Of a stretch of 64,000 nt of DNA, positions 36,701-46,189 are shown one piece after another (position 1 is the stretch's first letter; each line of letters opens with the position of its first letter). The stretch spans positions 2,046,001 through 2,110,000 of the forward strand of contig NZ_CP139137.1 in NCBI RefSeq assembly GCF_034047335.1, read 5' to 3'. Origin of the DNA: Chryseobacterium sp. JJR-5R. GTDB taxonomy: Bacteria; Bacteroidota; Bacteroidia; Flavobacteriales; Weeksellaceae. The notes beneath the pieces were generated by a model. That model was given only the letters and a program-made list of their open reading frames with translations, did no database searches and was not told where the DNA came from. The translations under genes were made by a program, and so were the position numbers.

Positions 36701-39700
36701 TCAGGTTGTGGAAAATGGAGAAGGAGAAAAAGAATTGGCTGCTTACCTTATAGGTTCTTGTGAATTGAGAGGTTCTGATTTGCGGGATTACTTACGAACC
36801 AGTCTTCCTGATTATATGCTTCCCGGTCATTACATTCAGTTGGACTCTTTTCCATTAACGACTAACGGTAAAATTGATTATAATAATTTGCCCGATGCCT
36901 TTGGTTCTTCCCTGGGTTCCGGCGTTGAATATGTTTCAGCACGTAATGAAACAGAGTCAAAGCTTGTTGCTATCTGGGAGAATGTTTTAGGAAAGTCTGG
37001 AATAGGGATCAAAGATAATTTCTTTGAGCTGGGCGGTCACAGTTTGAAGGCTGCCCGTTTATCAGCTTTGATTCATCAGGAGTTTAATGTAAAAATTTCG
37101 TTACAGGATATCTTTACCGAATCTACGATAGAAAAACAAGGTATATTGCTTGGCGGTAGTGATTCAGAAGAATATGTTTCTATATCGAAAGCTCCTGATC
37201 TGGAGTATTATCCTTTATCTTCGTCTCAGCGCCGTTTATGGATTCTGAGTCGTTTTGAAGGAGCAGATGGAGCTTACAATATCCCTGAAGTCTTCAGGGT
37301 TTCGGGCGATTTTGATATAGCTTCCTTAGAAAAGTCTTACTTTTCGTTATTATCAAGACATGAGATTCTCAGGACCGTTTTCCGGGAATCAGCGGAAGGC
37401 GAAGTTTACCAGCATATTCTTTCAGAGGCTTCGTCAGATAGTTTTAAACATATAATATTGAATTTTGAGTCAGATGCTTCGCTTCTTGATTCAATTGTTT
37501 CTAAAGAGGTTAAATATACTTTTGATTTGTCAGAAGGTCCTCTGATCCGTTTTAGGGTTCTTGAAGATCAATCAGGCGGCGGTTATATATTCTGTTTGGT
37601 GATGCACCATATCATCAGCGACGGTTGGTCCATGGATATCTTAAAAAAGGAGTTATTCACTTTATATGATAGTTTTAAAGAAGGACATCCAGTAGTATTG
37701 TCTCCTTTAGCTTTACAATATAAGGACTATGCATATTGGGAGCAGTCAGAGCTTGCAAGAACATGGTCAAGTTCTAAATCCTACTGGCAGGAGCAATTAT
37801 CAGGAGATTTGCCTGTTCTTAATTTACCTTCTAAAGGAACCAGACCTTCTGTAAAGACTTACCGTGGAGAAAATGTTTATGGTTTTATATCCGAAGCAGC
37901 CTTTTCGGAGTTGAAAAAACTCTCTTCAACGACCGGGAGTACTCTTTTCATGACTATTTTATCCGCTGTTAAGGTTTTATTATACCGTTACAGTGGTCAG
38001 AAAGATTTAATTGTTGGTACTCCTGTTGCAGGCCGTAACCATGCTGATCTTCATGATCAGATTGGTTTTTATGTCAATACCTTAGCCCTTCGCAGCCGTA
38101 TTGATGGAGATCGGCGCTTTATCGATTTTCTATCCGAAGTCCGTGAGATGACGCTTTCTGGCTATTCTCATCAATCGTATCCTTTTGACCGTTTGGTTGA
38201 TGATCTGGGTATTGTACGTGATATGAGCCGTAATCCGGTTTTTGATGTTATGCTTAATTTCCATGATCAGGAAAGCGGAAATACAGATCGTTCTGTTGAT
38301 CTTTCTGAAGGAATGTCTGGTAGTTCTTATGAGGGAGTTTCTTACGCAGTCAGTAAATTTGATTTAGACTTTAGTTTTTCCGATAATGGTTCAGGTCTTA
38401 CCATAGGCTTGTGTTACAACACTGACATTTATGAGCGTAGTTTTGCCGATCGTCTGATAAAGAGCTTAGAGCTTTTATTGGTTTCTATCAGTGATTCTCC
38501 TGAACTGGGTGTTGATCAGCTTGATATTCTGGAGAAGGAGGAGCGTTATGCTGTTACCGAAGGTTTTAACCGGACCAAGGCTGATTATCCTAGAGATAAA
38601 ACAGTTATCGATCTTTTTGAATCCCAGGTGCTGTTGAATCCTGACCATACGGCCTTGATATACGATGACCATACCCTTAGTTACCGGGATTTGGATGAAC
38701 GATCGAATCAGTTTGCCAACTATCTTCGCAGCCAGTATGGTATTGGCAGAGAAAACCTTGTTGGAGTTCAGCTTGAAAGGTCCGAAGATCTATTAATTAC
38801 GATTTTTGGGATTCTAAAATCAGGAGGTGCTTATGTTCCTATTGATCCTTCGTATCCTTCCGATCGTACCAGTTATATGATAGAAGACAGCGGTTGTAAG
38901 GTCGTTGTAGATTCAGAAGAACTGCTGTTATTCCATATGGAAAGGTCGTCGTACTCTGTTACTTCACCTGATTGTCATCCCCATCCTTCGGATTTGGCTT
39001 ATGTTATTTACACATCCGGATCTACGGGCCGTCCAAAGGGCGTTATGGTAGAACATGGTGGTCTTGTTAACCGGTTGGATTGGATGCAGGGAGCCTATAG
39101 TTTATCCAGCTCCGATACCCTTATTCAAAAGACGAGTTATTCTTTTGATGTGTCGGTTTGGGAGCTTTTATGGTGGAGTTTATACGGTTCCAGACTATCA
39201 GTTCTTCCTCATGGAGAAGAGAAGTCCGCTGAGTCACTGGTTTCGAACATTGCTTCAAATGAAGTTAGCGTGATACACTTTGTTCCCTCAATGCTGGAGA
39301 CGTTTTTATATTATTTAGATGCTCATGTGGAAGCATTAGAAAAGCTTAAAAGTCTGAAACAGGTTTTTGTGAGTGGTGAAGCCTTAACACTTCATCAGAA
39401 CAGTGAGTTTTTCAGATTGTTGCCAGATGTTGGCTTGATGAATTTATACGGACCAACAGAAGCCACAATAGATGTTACGTATTTTGAATGTCATGCCGGT
39501 TTTGAGAACAGTATTCCCATTGGTCGTCCTATTTCTAATACTCAGATGTATATTCTCTCCGAGAATGATAGTCTTTGTCCAATAGGAGTAGTAGGAGAGA
39601 TCTGTATTTCGGGAGTAGGCGTAGCGCGAGGTTATTTGAACAATGAAGTATTAACTTCTGAGAAGTTTGTATCGAACCCTTATCTTTCAGGTTCCAGGAT

Positions 39701-40376
39701 GTATAAGACCGGCGATTTAGGTCGCTGGCTGGTAGATGGGAGTATAGAGTATATAGGAAGAAAAGACAGTCAGGTTAAGATCCGGGGTTACCGAATTGAG
39801 CTTGGTGAGATCGAGCATGCGCTTCAGGGTCATGCTGATGTGACAGGGAGTGTAGTTTTGGTTGTAGAGAATGGGGAAGGTCATAATGATTTGGCTGCTT
39901 ATTTTACGGGTTCCAGTGCAGTAACGAGTTCCGTTCTTCGGGATCACTTACGTGGGCTTCTTCCGGAGTATATGCTTCCGGGTCATTATATCCATTTGGA
40001 TTCTTTTCCTTTGACGAGTAATGGAAAGCTAGACCGGGGAAGTTTACCGGATGCCTTTGGATCTTCATTGGGTTCCGGTGTTGAATATGTTTCAGCCCGT
40101 AATGAAACGGAGGCTAAGCTTGTTGCTATCTGGGAAGAAGTTCTGGGAGTACCAAGTATTGGGGTAATGGATAATTTCTTTGAGCTGGGCGGTCACAGTT
40201 TAAAGGCCGCCCGTCTGTCAACATTAATTCACCAGAAACTCGATGTAAAGATCTCATTACAGGATATATTTACAGAACCTACAATAGAAAAACAAAGCGT
40301 GTTGATTGAAGCACATTCAATTAAAAATAATATAGTGGAGAATGACTCTGATGACAGAGAGGTATTTATTTTTTAA
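30750..40376 (+). CDS. NRPS 4, dock-C-A-T-C-A-T-C-A-T (modules 9-11)
   Basis: This 3208-residue protein begins with an ATG that overlaps the hydroxylase stop by 4 nt (ATGA), so the two are probably translationally coupled. Residues 1-57 are a TubC-type docking domain. Module 9: C (H202), A with the unassigned code D-I-F-H-F-G-L-I-F-K, carrier S1066; it is a near-exact copy of module 2. Module 10: C (H1253), A code D-L-T-K-I-G-E-I-G-K (Asn), carrier S2098. Module 11: C (H2286), A code D-V-W-H-F-S-L-I-D-K (Ser), carrier S3150. There is no epimerase. The acidic tail ends in REVFIF, resembling the tail of the first NRPS. The C domain of module 10 is the most divergent of the internal C domains, while its A core is a copy of that in module 4. 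Confidence 0.95.
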   Translation: MNDIKSLLLSLKRNTIDITLVGDNLKVSYDDEEKMSLFSNKIRENKDRILKFLKESSYHSIPSAPSLDFYPLSSSQRRLWILSRFEGSDGAYNIPAVFRLTGDFDVSSLEKSYFGLLSRHEILRTVFRESSTGEAFQLVLPEVLTESFEHLVFDFASEKAAIDATLSQETGRVFDLSYGPLIRLTILEDRSGEGYIFCLVMHHIISDGWSMDILKRELFTLYNHFQSGRVAVLPPLSLQYKDYAFWEQSELERSAVHSRVYWQTQLSGELPLLHLPSKGTRPVVKTYNGCHVSGSISIEILSLLKQLSLDNGGTLFMTVLSAVKVLLYRYSGQKDLIIGTPVAGRDHADLQDQIGFYVNTLALRSHIEGEERFIDFLSSVREMTLSGYSHQSYPFDRLVDDLNVVRDLSRNPVFDVMLSFQDSGDGGTNNSAETLEGVLLGSYTDSSYAISKFDLDFSFSETSSGLSIGLGYNTDIYEKSFAEKLLKSLEILLSSICHSPETRIDQLEILGSEDRYLLTEGFNQTALEYPQDKTVLDLFDSQVVLTPDHRALVFEGHELSYRELNERSNQFADYLHMHYSIGREDLVGVQLERSEDLIVAILGILKSGGAYVPIDPSYPSDRIAYMIEDSGCKVNIDSEEYLLFNLDKANYSIASPKANPIPTDLAYVIYTSGSTGHPKGVMVEHEGLMNLLSHVTTAFPLSNQSSGLFPLLASNAFDISLFELFYPLLQGTGVLVVGNEKSKDVGYLKDHLGEISSLHTVPALMSELLSQVRAMDSHAEYSHIDYIFIGGDKVTTGVLHDIRKTFPNAKIITLYGPTECTIFLLTRSYTGSGETFNGSLLGRPVSNTQVYILSEGDSLCPVGVVGEICISGVGVARGYLNRPDLTLEKFVSNPFVSGSRMYKTGDLGRWHSDGSIEFLGRKDNQVKIRGYRIELGEIEHALQNHPEVTGSVVQVVENGEGQKELAAYLTGSGELRGSDLRDYLRMSLPEYMLPGHYIQLDSFPLTSNGKIDRGSLPDAFSSLGTGTEYVSARNETESKLVAIWENVLGKSGIGIKDNFFELGGHSLKAARLSALIHQEFNVKISLQDIFTESTIEKQGILLGGSNSEEYVSISKAPDLEHYPLSSSQRRLWILSRFEGANKAYNMSEVFRVSGDFDIASLQKSYFALLSRHEILRTIFYESAEGEAYQYVLPEIQVDSFQHLIVDFESEEILQSIISQEINHIFNLSEGPLIRLTILENSSGSEYIFCMVMHHIISDGWSMGVLRQELFSFYNSFREKQNIEVPSLRLQYKDYAFWEQSELKARGALSRSYWQEQLSGELPVLDLPSKGSRPAIKTYNGEYVYGNVSKEVLSGLKEISLNAGSTFFMMVLSAVKVLLYRYSGQKDFIIGTPVAGRDHAELHNQIGFYVNTLALRSRIDGDQRFIDFLLKVREMTLSGYAHQSYPFDRLIDDLDLVRDMSRNPVFDVMVNLQDPEEGNISDDFSEKILVDSYNGTSYSVSKFDLDFNFIEANSGLSIALCYNTDIYERSFADRLIKSLELLLVSISDSPELCVDQLDILEKEERYAVTEGFNRTKADYPRDKTVIDLFESQVLLNPDHTVLIYDDHTLSYRDLDERSNQFANYLRSQYGISRENLVGVQLEKSEDFIITILGILKAGGAYVPIDPSYPSDRTSYMIEDSGCKVVVDIEELLLFKMEMDDYSVLSPEQSRSPEDLAYVIYTSGSTGHPKGVMIENRSLMNYLFWGMNYYPQGDFSVFTSASFDLTYTGIFLPLITGHTLTILENNFLGIEDDQSCNFDSIKITPSHFEALGEKLRSNTVILGGEKLTCDQVNHFFVNNTNAHIYNEYGPTEATIGCTIYHLDSFHQCNSNIPIGRPISNTQIYILSESGSLCPVGVAGEIYISGSGLARGYLNRPDLTSEKFVANPYLSGERMYKTGDLGRWLPDGNIEYIGRKDSQVKIRGYRIELGEIESALQNHPEVTGSVVQVVENGEGEKELAAYLIGSCELRGSDLRDYLRTSLPDYMLPGHYIQLDSFPLTTNGKIDYNNLPDAFGSSLGSGVEYVSARNETESKLVAIWENVLGKSGIGIKDNFFELGGHSLKAARLSALIHQEFNVKISLQDIFTESTIEKQGILLGGSDSEEYVSISKAPDLEYYPLSSSQRRLWILSRFEGADGAYNIPEVFRVSGDFDIASLEKSYFSLLSRHEILRTVFRESAEGEVYQHILSEASSDSFKHIILNFESDASLLDSIVSKEVKYTFDLSEGPLIRFRVLEDQSGGGYIFCLVMHHIISDGWSMDILKKELFTLYDSFKEGHPVVLSPLALQYKDYAYWEQSELARTWSSSKSYWQEQLSGDLPVLNLPSKGTRPSVKTYRGENVYGFISEAAFSELKKLSSTTGSTLFMTILSAVKVLLYRYSGQKDLIVGTPVAGRNHADLHDQIGFYVNTLALRSRIDGDRRFIDFLSEVREMTLSGYSHQSYPFDRLVDDLGIVRDMSRNPVFDVMLNFHDQESGNTDRSVDLSEGMSGSSYEGVSYAVSKFDLDFSFSDNGSGLTIGLCYNTDIYERSFADRLIKSLELLLVSISDSPELGVDQLDILEKEERYAVTEGFNRTKADYPRDKTVIDLFESQVLLNPDHTALIYDDHTLSYRDLDERSNQFANYLRSQYGIGRENLVGVQLERSEDLLITIFGILKSGGAYVPIDPSYPSDRTSYMIEDSGCKVVVDSEELLLFHMERSSYSVTSPDCHPHPSDLAYVIYTSGSTGRPKGVMVEHGGLVNRLDWMQGAYSLSSSDTLIQKTSYSFDVSVWELLWWSLYGSRLSVLPHGEEKSAESLVSNIASNEVSVIHFVPSMLETFLYYLDAHVEALEKLKSLKQVFVSGEALTLHQNSEFFRLLPDVGLMNLYGPTEATIDVTYFECHAGFENSIPIGRPISNTQMYILSENDSLCPIGVVGEICISGVGVARGYLNNEVLTSEKFVSNPYLSGSRMYKTGDLGRWLVDGSIEYIGRKDSQVKIRGYRIELGEIEHALQGHADVTGSVVLVVENGEGHNDLAAYFTGSSAVTSSVLRDHLRGLLPEYMLPGHYIHLDSFPLTSNGKLDRGSLPDAFGSSLGSGVEYVSARNETEAKLVAIWEEVLGVPSIGVMDNFFELGGHSLKAARLSTLIHQKLDVKISLQDIFTEPTIEKQSVLIEAHSIKNNIVENDSDDREVFIF
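30949..34003 (+). repeat. 3.06 kb NRPS module repeat, copy 2 (pair 4006-7060)
   Basis: Near-identical copy of module 2 of the first NRPS. Similarity begins a few codons into the C domain, so the docking domain before it is not part of the duplicated unit. It ends just after the carrier domain, where this gene continues into module 10 and the first gene ends. Confidence 0.93.
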
Positions 40377-43300
40377 AAATAAAAGTATATGATAAAAAAG
40401 GAAGTTTATTCAATATTAAATTTTCTAAAGAAAAATGGAGCTTCTGCATATGTAGAAGAGGGAAAATTAAAAATTTTAGCAGCTAAGGAAATTCTGAATA
40501 AAGAATTGTCTGAAAAAATATCATTGCATCGGGAAGAAATAATTTCTTTCCTGATGTCTAATGTTTCATACACACATATTCCTTTAGCCCCCGATTTGGA
40601 GTATTATCCTTTATCTTCATCTCAGCGCCGTTTATGGATTCTGAGTCGTTTTGAAGGAGCAGATGGAGCTTACAATATCCCTGAAGTCTTCAGGATTTCG
40701 GGCGATTTTGATATAGCTTCCTTAGAAAAGTCTTACTTTTCGTTATTATCAAGACATGAGATTCTCAGGACTGTTTTCCGGGAGTCAGCGGAAGGCGAAG
40801 TTTACCAGCATATCCTTTCAGAAACTCCTGATGATAGTTTCCAGCATTTGGTTTTGGATTTTGAAAAAGAAGGAAACAAAGTCTCTGAAATTATCTCATC
40901 AGAATCCAATCGTATTTTTGATTTGTCAGAAGGTCCTCTGATCCGTTTTAGGGTTCTTGAAGATCAATCAGGCGGCGGTTATATATTCTGTTTGGTGATG
41001 CACCATATCATCAGCGACGGTTGGTCCATGGGGATCTTAAAAAAGGAGTTATTCACTTTATATGATAGTTTTAAAGAAGGACATCCAGTAGTATTGTCTC
41101 CTTTAGCTTTACAATATAAGGACTATGCATATTGGGAGCAGTCAGAGCTTGCAAATAGAGTTTCGTTGTCTAAATCTTATTGGCAGGAACAGTTTTCAGG
41201 AGATTTGCCTGTTCTTAATTTACCTTCTAAGGGATTGCGGCCAGTTGTAAAAACCTATAACGGTGCTTATCTTTCAGGTTCCGTTTCTGAAGATATTCTT
41301 TCAGGTTTAAAAAAACTCTCTTCAACGACCGGGAGTACTCTTTTCATGACTATTTTATCCGCTGTTAAGGTTTTATTATACCGTTACAGTGGTCAGAAAG
41401 ATTTAATTGTTGGTACTCCTGTAGCGGGTCGTGACCATGCTGATCTTCATGATCAGATTGGTTTTTATGTCAATACCTTAGCCCTTCGCAGCCATATTGA
41501 AGGTGATCAACGTTTTATAGATTTCCTATCCGAAGTGCGTGAGATGACGCTTTCTGGCTATGCTCATCAATCGTATCCTTTTGACCGTTTGGTTGATGAT
41601 CTGGATATTGTACGTGATATGAGCCGTAATCCGGTTTTTGATGTTATGCTTAATTTCCATGATCAGGAAAGCGGAAATACAGATCGTTCTGTTGATCTTT
41701 CTGAAGGAATGTCTGGTAGTTCTTATGAGGGAGTTTCTTACGCAGTCAGTAAATTTGATTTAGACTTTAGTTTTTCCGATAATGGTTCAGGTCTTACCAT
41801 AGGCTTGTGTTACAACACTGACATTTATGAGCGTAGTTTTGCCGATCGTCTGATAAAGAGCTTAGAGCTTTTATTGGTTTCTATCAGTGATTCTCCTGAT
41901 CTGGGTGTTGATCAGCTTGATATTCTGGAGAAGGAGGAGCGTTATGCTGTTACCGAAGGTTTTAACCGGACCAAGGCTGATTATCCTAGAGATAAAACAG
42001 TTATCGATCTTTTTGAATCCCAGGTGCTGTTGAATCCTGACCATACGGCCTTGATATACGATGACCATACCCTTAGTTACCGGGATTTGGATGAACGATC
42101 GAATCAGTTTGCCAACTATCTTCGCAGCCAGTATGGTATTGGCAGAGAATCTCTTGTTGGAGTTCAGCTTGAAAAATCTGAGGATTTTATTATTACAATT
42201 TTAGGGATTTTAAAAGCGGGAGGAGCCTATGTACCTATCGATCCTTCGTATCCTTCCGATCGTACCAGTTATATGATAGAGGACAGTGGTTGTAAGGTTG
42301 TTATTGATGGTGAAGTCGTTTTAAGATTTAAGGATATTGAGTGCGATTATTCCGTCTTATCTCCTGAGCACAGTAGGTCTCCTGAAGATCTGGCCTATGT
42401 TATTTACACTTCCGGATCTACGGGCCGTCCAAAGGGCGTTATGGTAGAACATGGAGGCTTGGTCAATATGGTTCTGAGCCAGATCCGTGAATTTGGAGTT
42501 GTAAGCAGCGATGTTGTTTTCTTTTTTGCGTCCATTGCTTTTGACGCTTCTTTTTCAGAGATGATGATGTCTCTGTTAAGTGGATCTAGTCTTTTTATTC
42601 CGGATGATACAGCTATCAAGGACAAGGAAAAATTTGTTCAGTTATTAGGATCTTCCAAAGCAAGTGTGATTACGCTTCCTCCTGCCTATTCGGAAAGCCT
42701 TTCGTCTGAAGACTTATCAGGTTTAAGAGTTCTTATTTCAGCGGGGGAGTCCGCTCATATAGAAAAAGGGCTTTCTTTGTCCGGTCACTTATCTTATTTT
42801 AATGCTTATGGGCCAACCGAGTGCTCTGTATGTGCGAGTATCTATCGTCTTTCAGTTGATGATGGCTGGAGAAAGTCTATTCCCATTGGTCGTCCTATTT
42901 CTAATACTCAGATGTATATTCTCTCCGAGAATGATAGTCTTTGTCCAATAGGAGTAGTAGGAGAGATCTGCATTTCGGGAGTAGGCGTAGCGCGAGGTTA
43001 TTTGAACAATGAAGTATTAACTTCTGAGAAGTTTGTATCGAACCCTTATCTTTCAGGTTCCAGGATGTATAAGACCGGCGATTTAGGTCGCTGGCTGGTA
43101 GATGGGAGTATAGAGTATATAGGAAGAAAAGACAGTCAGGTTAAGATCCGGGGTTACCGAATTGAGCTTGGTGAGATCGAGCATGCGCTTCAGGGTCATG
43201 CTGATGTGACAGGGAGTGTAGTTTTGGTTGTAGAGAATGGGGAAGGTCATAATGATTTGGCTGCTTATTTTACGGGTTCCAGTGCAGTAACGAGTTCCGT

Positions 43301-46189
43301 TCTTCGGGATCACTTACGTGGGCTTCTTCCGGAGTATATGCTTCCGGGTCATTATATCCATTTGGATTCTTTTCCTTTGACGAGTAATGGAAAGCTAGAC
43401 CGGGGAAGTTTACCGGATGCCTTTGGATCTTCATTGGGTTCCGGTGTTGAATATGTTTCAGCGCGTACTGCTCTTGAAGAAGTATTGGTCTGTGTATATG
43501 AAGATGTTCTTAAAAAATCTCCTGTAGGAATCAGGGATGATTTTTTTCTTTTGGGAGGCGATTCCATTAAATGTATTCAGATTGTATCTCGTCTTCGTCA
43601 GAAAGGTTATAGCTGCGAGGTTAAGGATATTTTGTTGTATCCTGTGATTGCTGATTTAGTTTTACACGTGAAGGCCCTTAGCCGCTTTACAGATCAGGGA
43701 CCTGTTTTTGGGGATGTTTCTCTTACCCCTATTCAGAAGGATTTTCTGGAAGGGTTTTATTCAGATAAAGACCACTTTCATCAGTCCGTATTATTAAAAA
43801 GCCGTGATTGTGTTGACCGTTCCCTATTAGAACAAACCCTTTATTCGCTGTTTGTACATCATGATGCCCTTCGTATGGTATACCGCAAGGATACCGTGTG
43901 GCATCAGTTTAACCGTGATGTTTCCGATATCATGCTGGATATTGAGGAGTTTGAAGTGCATGATGATGCTTCCTTTTCCCAGGCATGTATTGCAGTCCAG
44001 TCCGGTATCCGTATAGAAGATGGTCTGCTTTTTAAGGCAGGCCTGCTCAGGTCTTCTGCTGGTGATTACATTTTTCTTGCGGTTCACCATCTTGTAGTAG
44101 ATGGAGTTTCGTGGCGTATTCTATTTGAAGACTTAGTGACATTATATAGTGGTTATCAAAAAGGGTTAAAAGTAGTTGAACTTCCCTTAAAGACCGATTC
44201 CTTTAAACACTGGTCAGAGAAGGTATATGAATATTCGAATAGCCGTGAGCTTGAACAAGAGGTTATTTATTGGGATTCTGTTTTGGGCAGGAAGGTTGAT
44301 GCTGTCCCTGTAGACCATCCTTCGGGGAGTAAAAAGAACGCTGATACAAGACTGGTAAGTTTTAGTTTAGATAAAGAAAATACAAATCGTTTACAAACGG
44401 AGTGTTTCCGTGCGTATAAGACGAATATCAATGATATATTAATAGCATGTCTGAGTTACAGTGTAAGCCGTTATTTTGGATTAAATTGCCTGTCGTTGAA
44501 GATGGAGGGTCATGGTCGGGAGCCTATAAGCTCTGGTTTAGATATCAGCCGTACGGTTGGTTGGTTTACCTCTGTATATCCTGTTGTACTACCATTTTCC
44601 AACGGGCGTAGTTTATTGGATCATGTTATAGAAGTCAAGGAAATCCTTCACCGTGTACCTAATAAAGGGATCGGTTATGGAATATTAAAACATATAAAAG
44701 GAGTAGATTATCCTGTAATCGGAGATGTTTTGTTTAATTACCTGGGTGATTTTGGTTCTGGGCTGGCATCAGAGGGAGGAGATAGTATGTTTGAATTTTC
44801 TCGGCGCTCATGGGGAAAAGACCAGAGTCTGGATGAAGAACGCGATAGTGTTCTGGATATCTCCGGAATGATCATCAATGATGAATTACAGTTGGGAGTC
44901 TCTTACAGTTCAGGTCAGTACGATGCCGGTACCATAGAATCGTTATGTTCTTTATATCAATCTACCCTTATCAGTTTGATTGATATTTTGTCGGGAGAAT
45001 CTGTTCAGTACCTGACGCCTGTGGATCTTACCTATAAAGATTTAAGTATTTCTGCAGTTAAGGAGTTGAATACAGGAGTTGATTTAGAGGATGTGTATGG
45101 CTTAGCACCCCTTCAGCAGGGCTTATTTTACCATTGGTTATCTTCTCCCGGCGATTCAGTTTACTTTATTCAGATGAGTTATCGTCTTTCCGGTGGCCTG
45201 GATATCGAATTATTGAAAGAGAGTTATAGGGAGCTTATCCGCCGTTACTCTGTTTTGCGTACCGTTTTCAGTGATGATTTGAGTGATATTCCTCTTCAGG
45301 TGGTGAAGAAAGATGGATTTGCTGATTTTCATTATGCAGAAATTGGTTCAGGGCCTGAGGCGGATTTTTTCTTATCAGATTACAAGCGGAATGATATTGC
45401 CAAAGGTTTTGACTTATGCCATCAGAATCCGATGCGTTTATCTATTTTAAAGTGTGGTGAGGATGTGTATGAGTTTATCTGGAGTATGCACCATATCCTT
45501 ATGGATGGATGGTGTTTAGGGATCTTAATAGGTGACCTTCTTCATATCTATAATGCATTGAAGAGTGGGTCTTCACCTTCATTAAAACCGGTGAATACGT
45601 ATGGTACTTACCTTTCGTGGCTTGAGAGTGTTGATCATGAAGCGAGTCGTTCTTACTGGCAGGGTCAATTATCTGGTTACAGTGGTATTTTTGGAATTCC
45701 CAAGGATTGCAGCTTCGTTGCATCAGGATCTGTTATAGAAGAGTTGGATTTTTCTTTGGATAGAGCAACGAGTATTCTTCTCAAATCGGTTTGTACAGAT
45801 CTGGGGATTACGGAGAACACTTTTTTCCAGTGTGTTTGGGGCGTGTTACTTGGTATCTATAACGGAGGTTTAGAAACTGATGTTGTGTTTGGTTCGGTAG
45901 TTTCCGGTCGTCCTGGCGATCTTGATGGTATTGAGGATATGGTAGGATTGTTTATCAATACGATTCCTGTCCGTGTTCGGGCAGGTGCAGATTCTGTATT
46001 TTCTGAGACTGCGAAGGCTTTACATTTTGATAGTGTTTCCTCAACAGGTTATCATTACAGCCAGCTGGCAGATATTCAGGGTGAGAGTGAGCTTGGTAAG
46101 GCTTTGTTTGACCATATCCTGATCTATGAGAACTATCCGGTTCAGGAGATGGTAGGTCAGGGAATGAGTAAAGCCCCTGAGTTAAAGAT
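36352..46189 (+). repeat. 9.9 kb segmental duplication, copy 2 (pair 17262-27142)
   Basis: Second copy of the block that runs from the C-terminal part of one A domain, through a Ser module, across a gene boundary and docking domain, and through a Tyr/Phe module with epimerase and the next C domain. The docking region between (about 40325-40574) is unlike the first copy. Confidence 0.88.
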
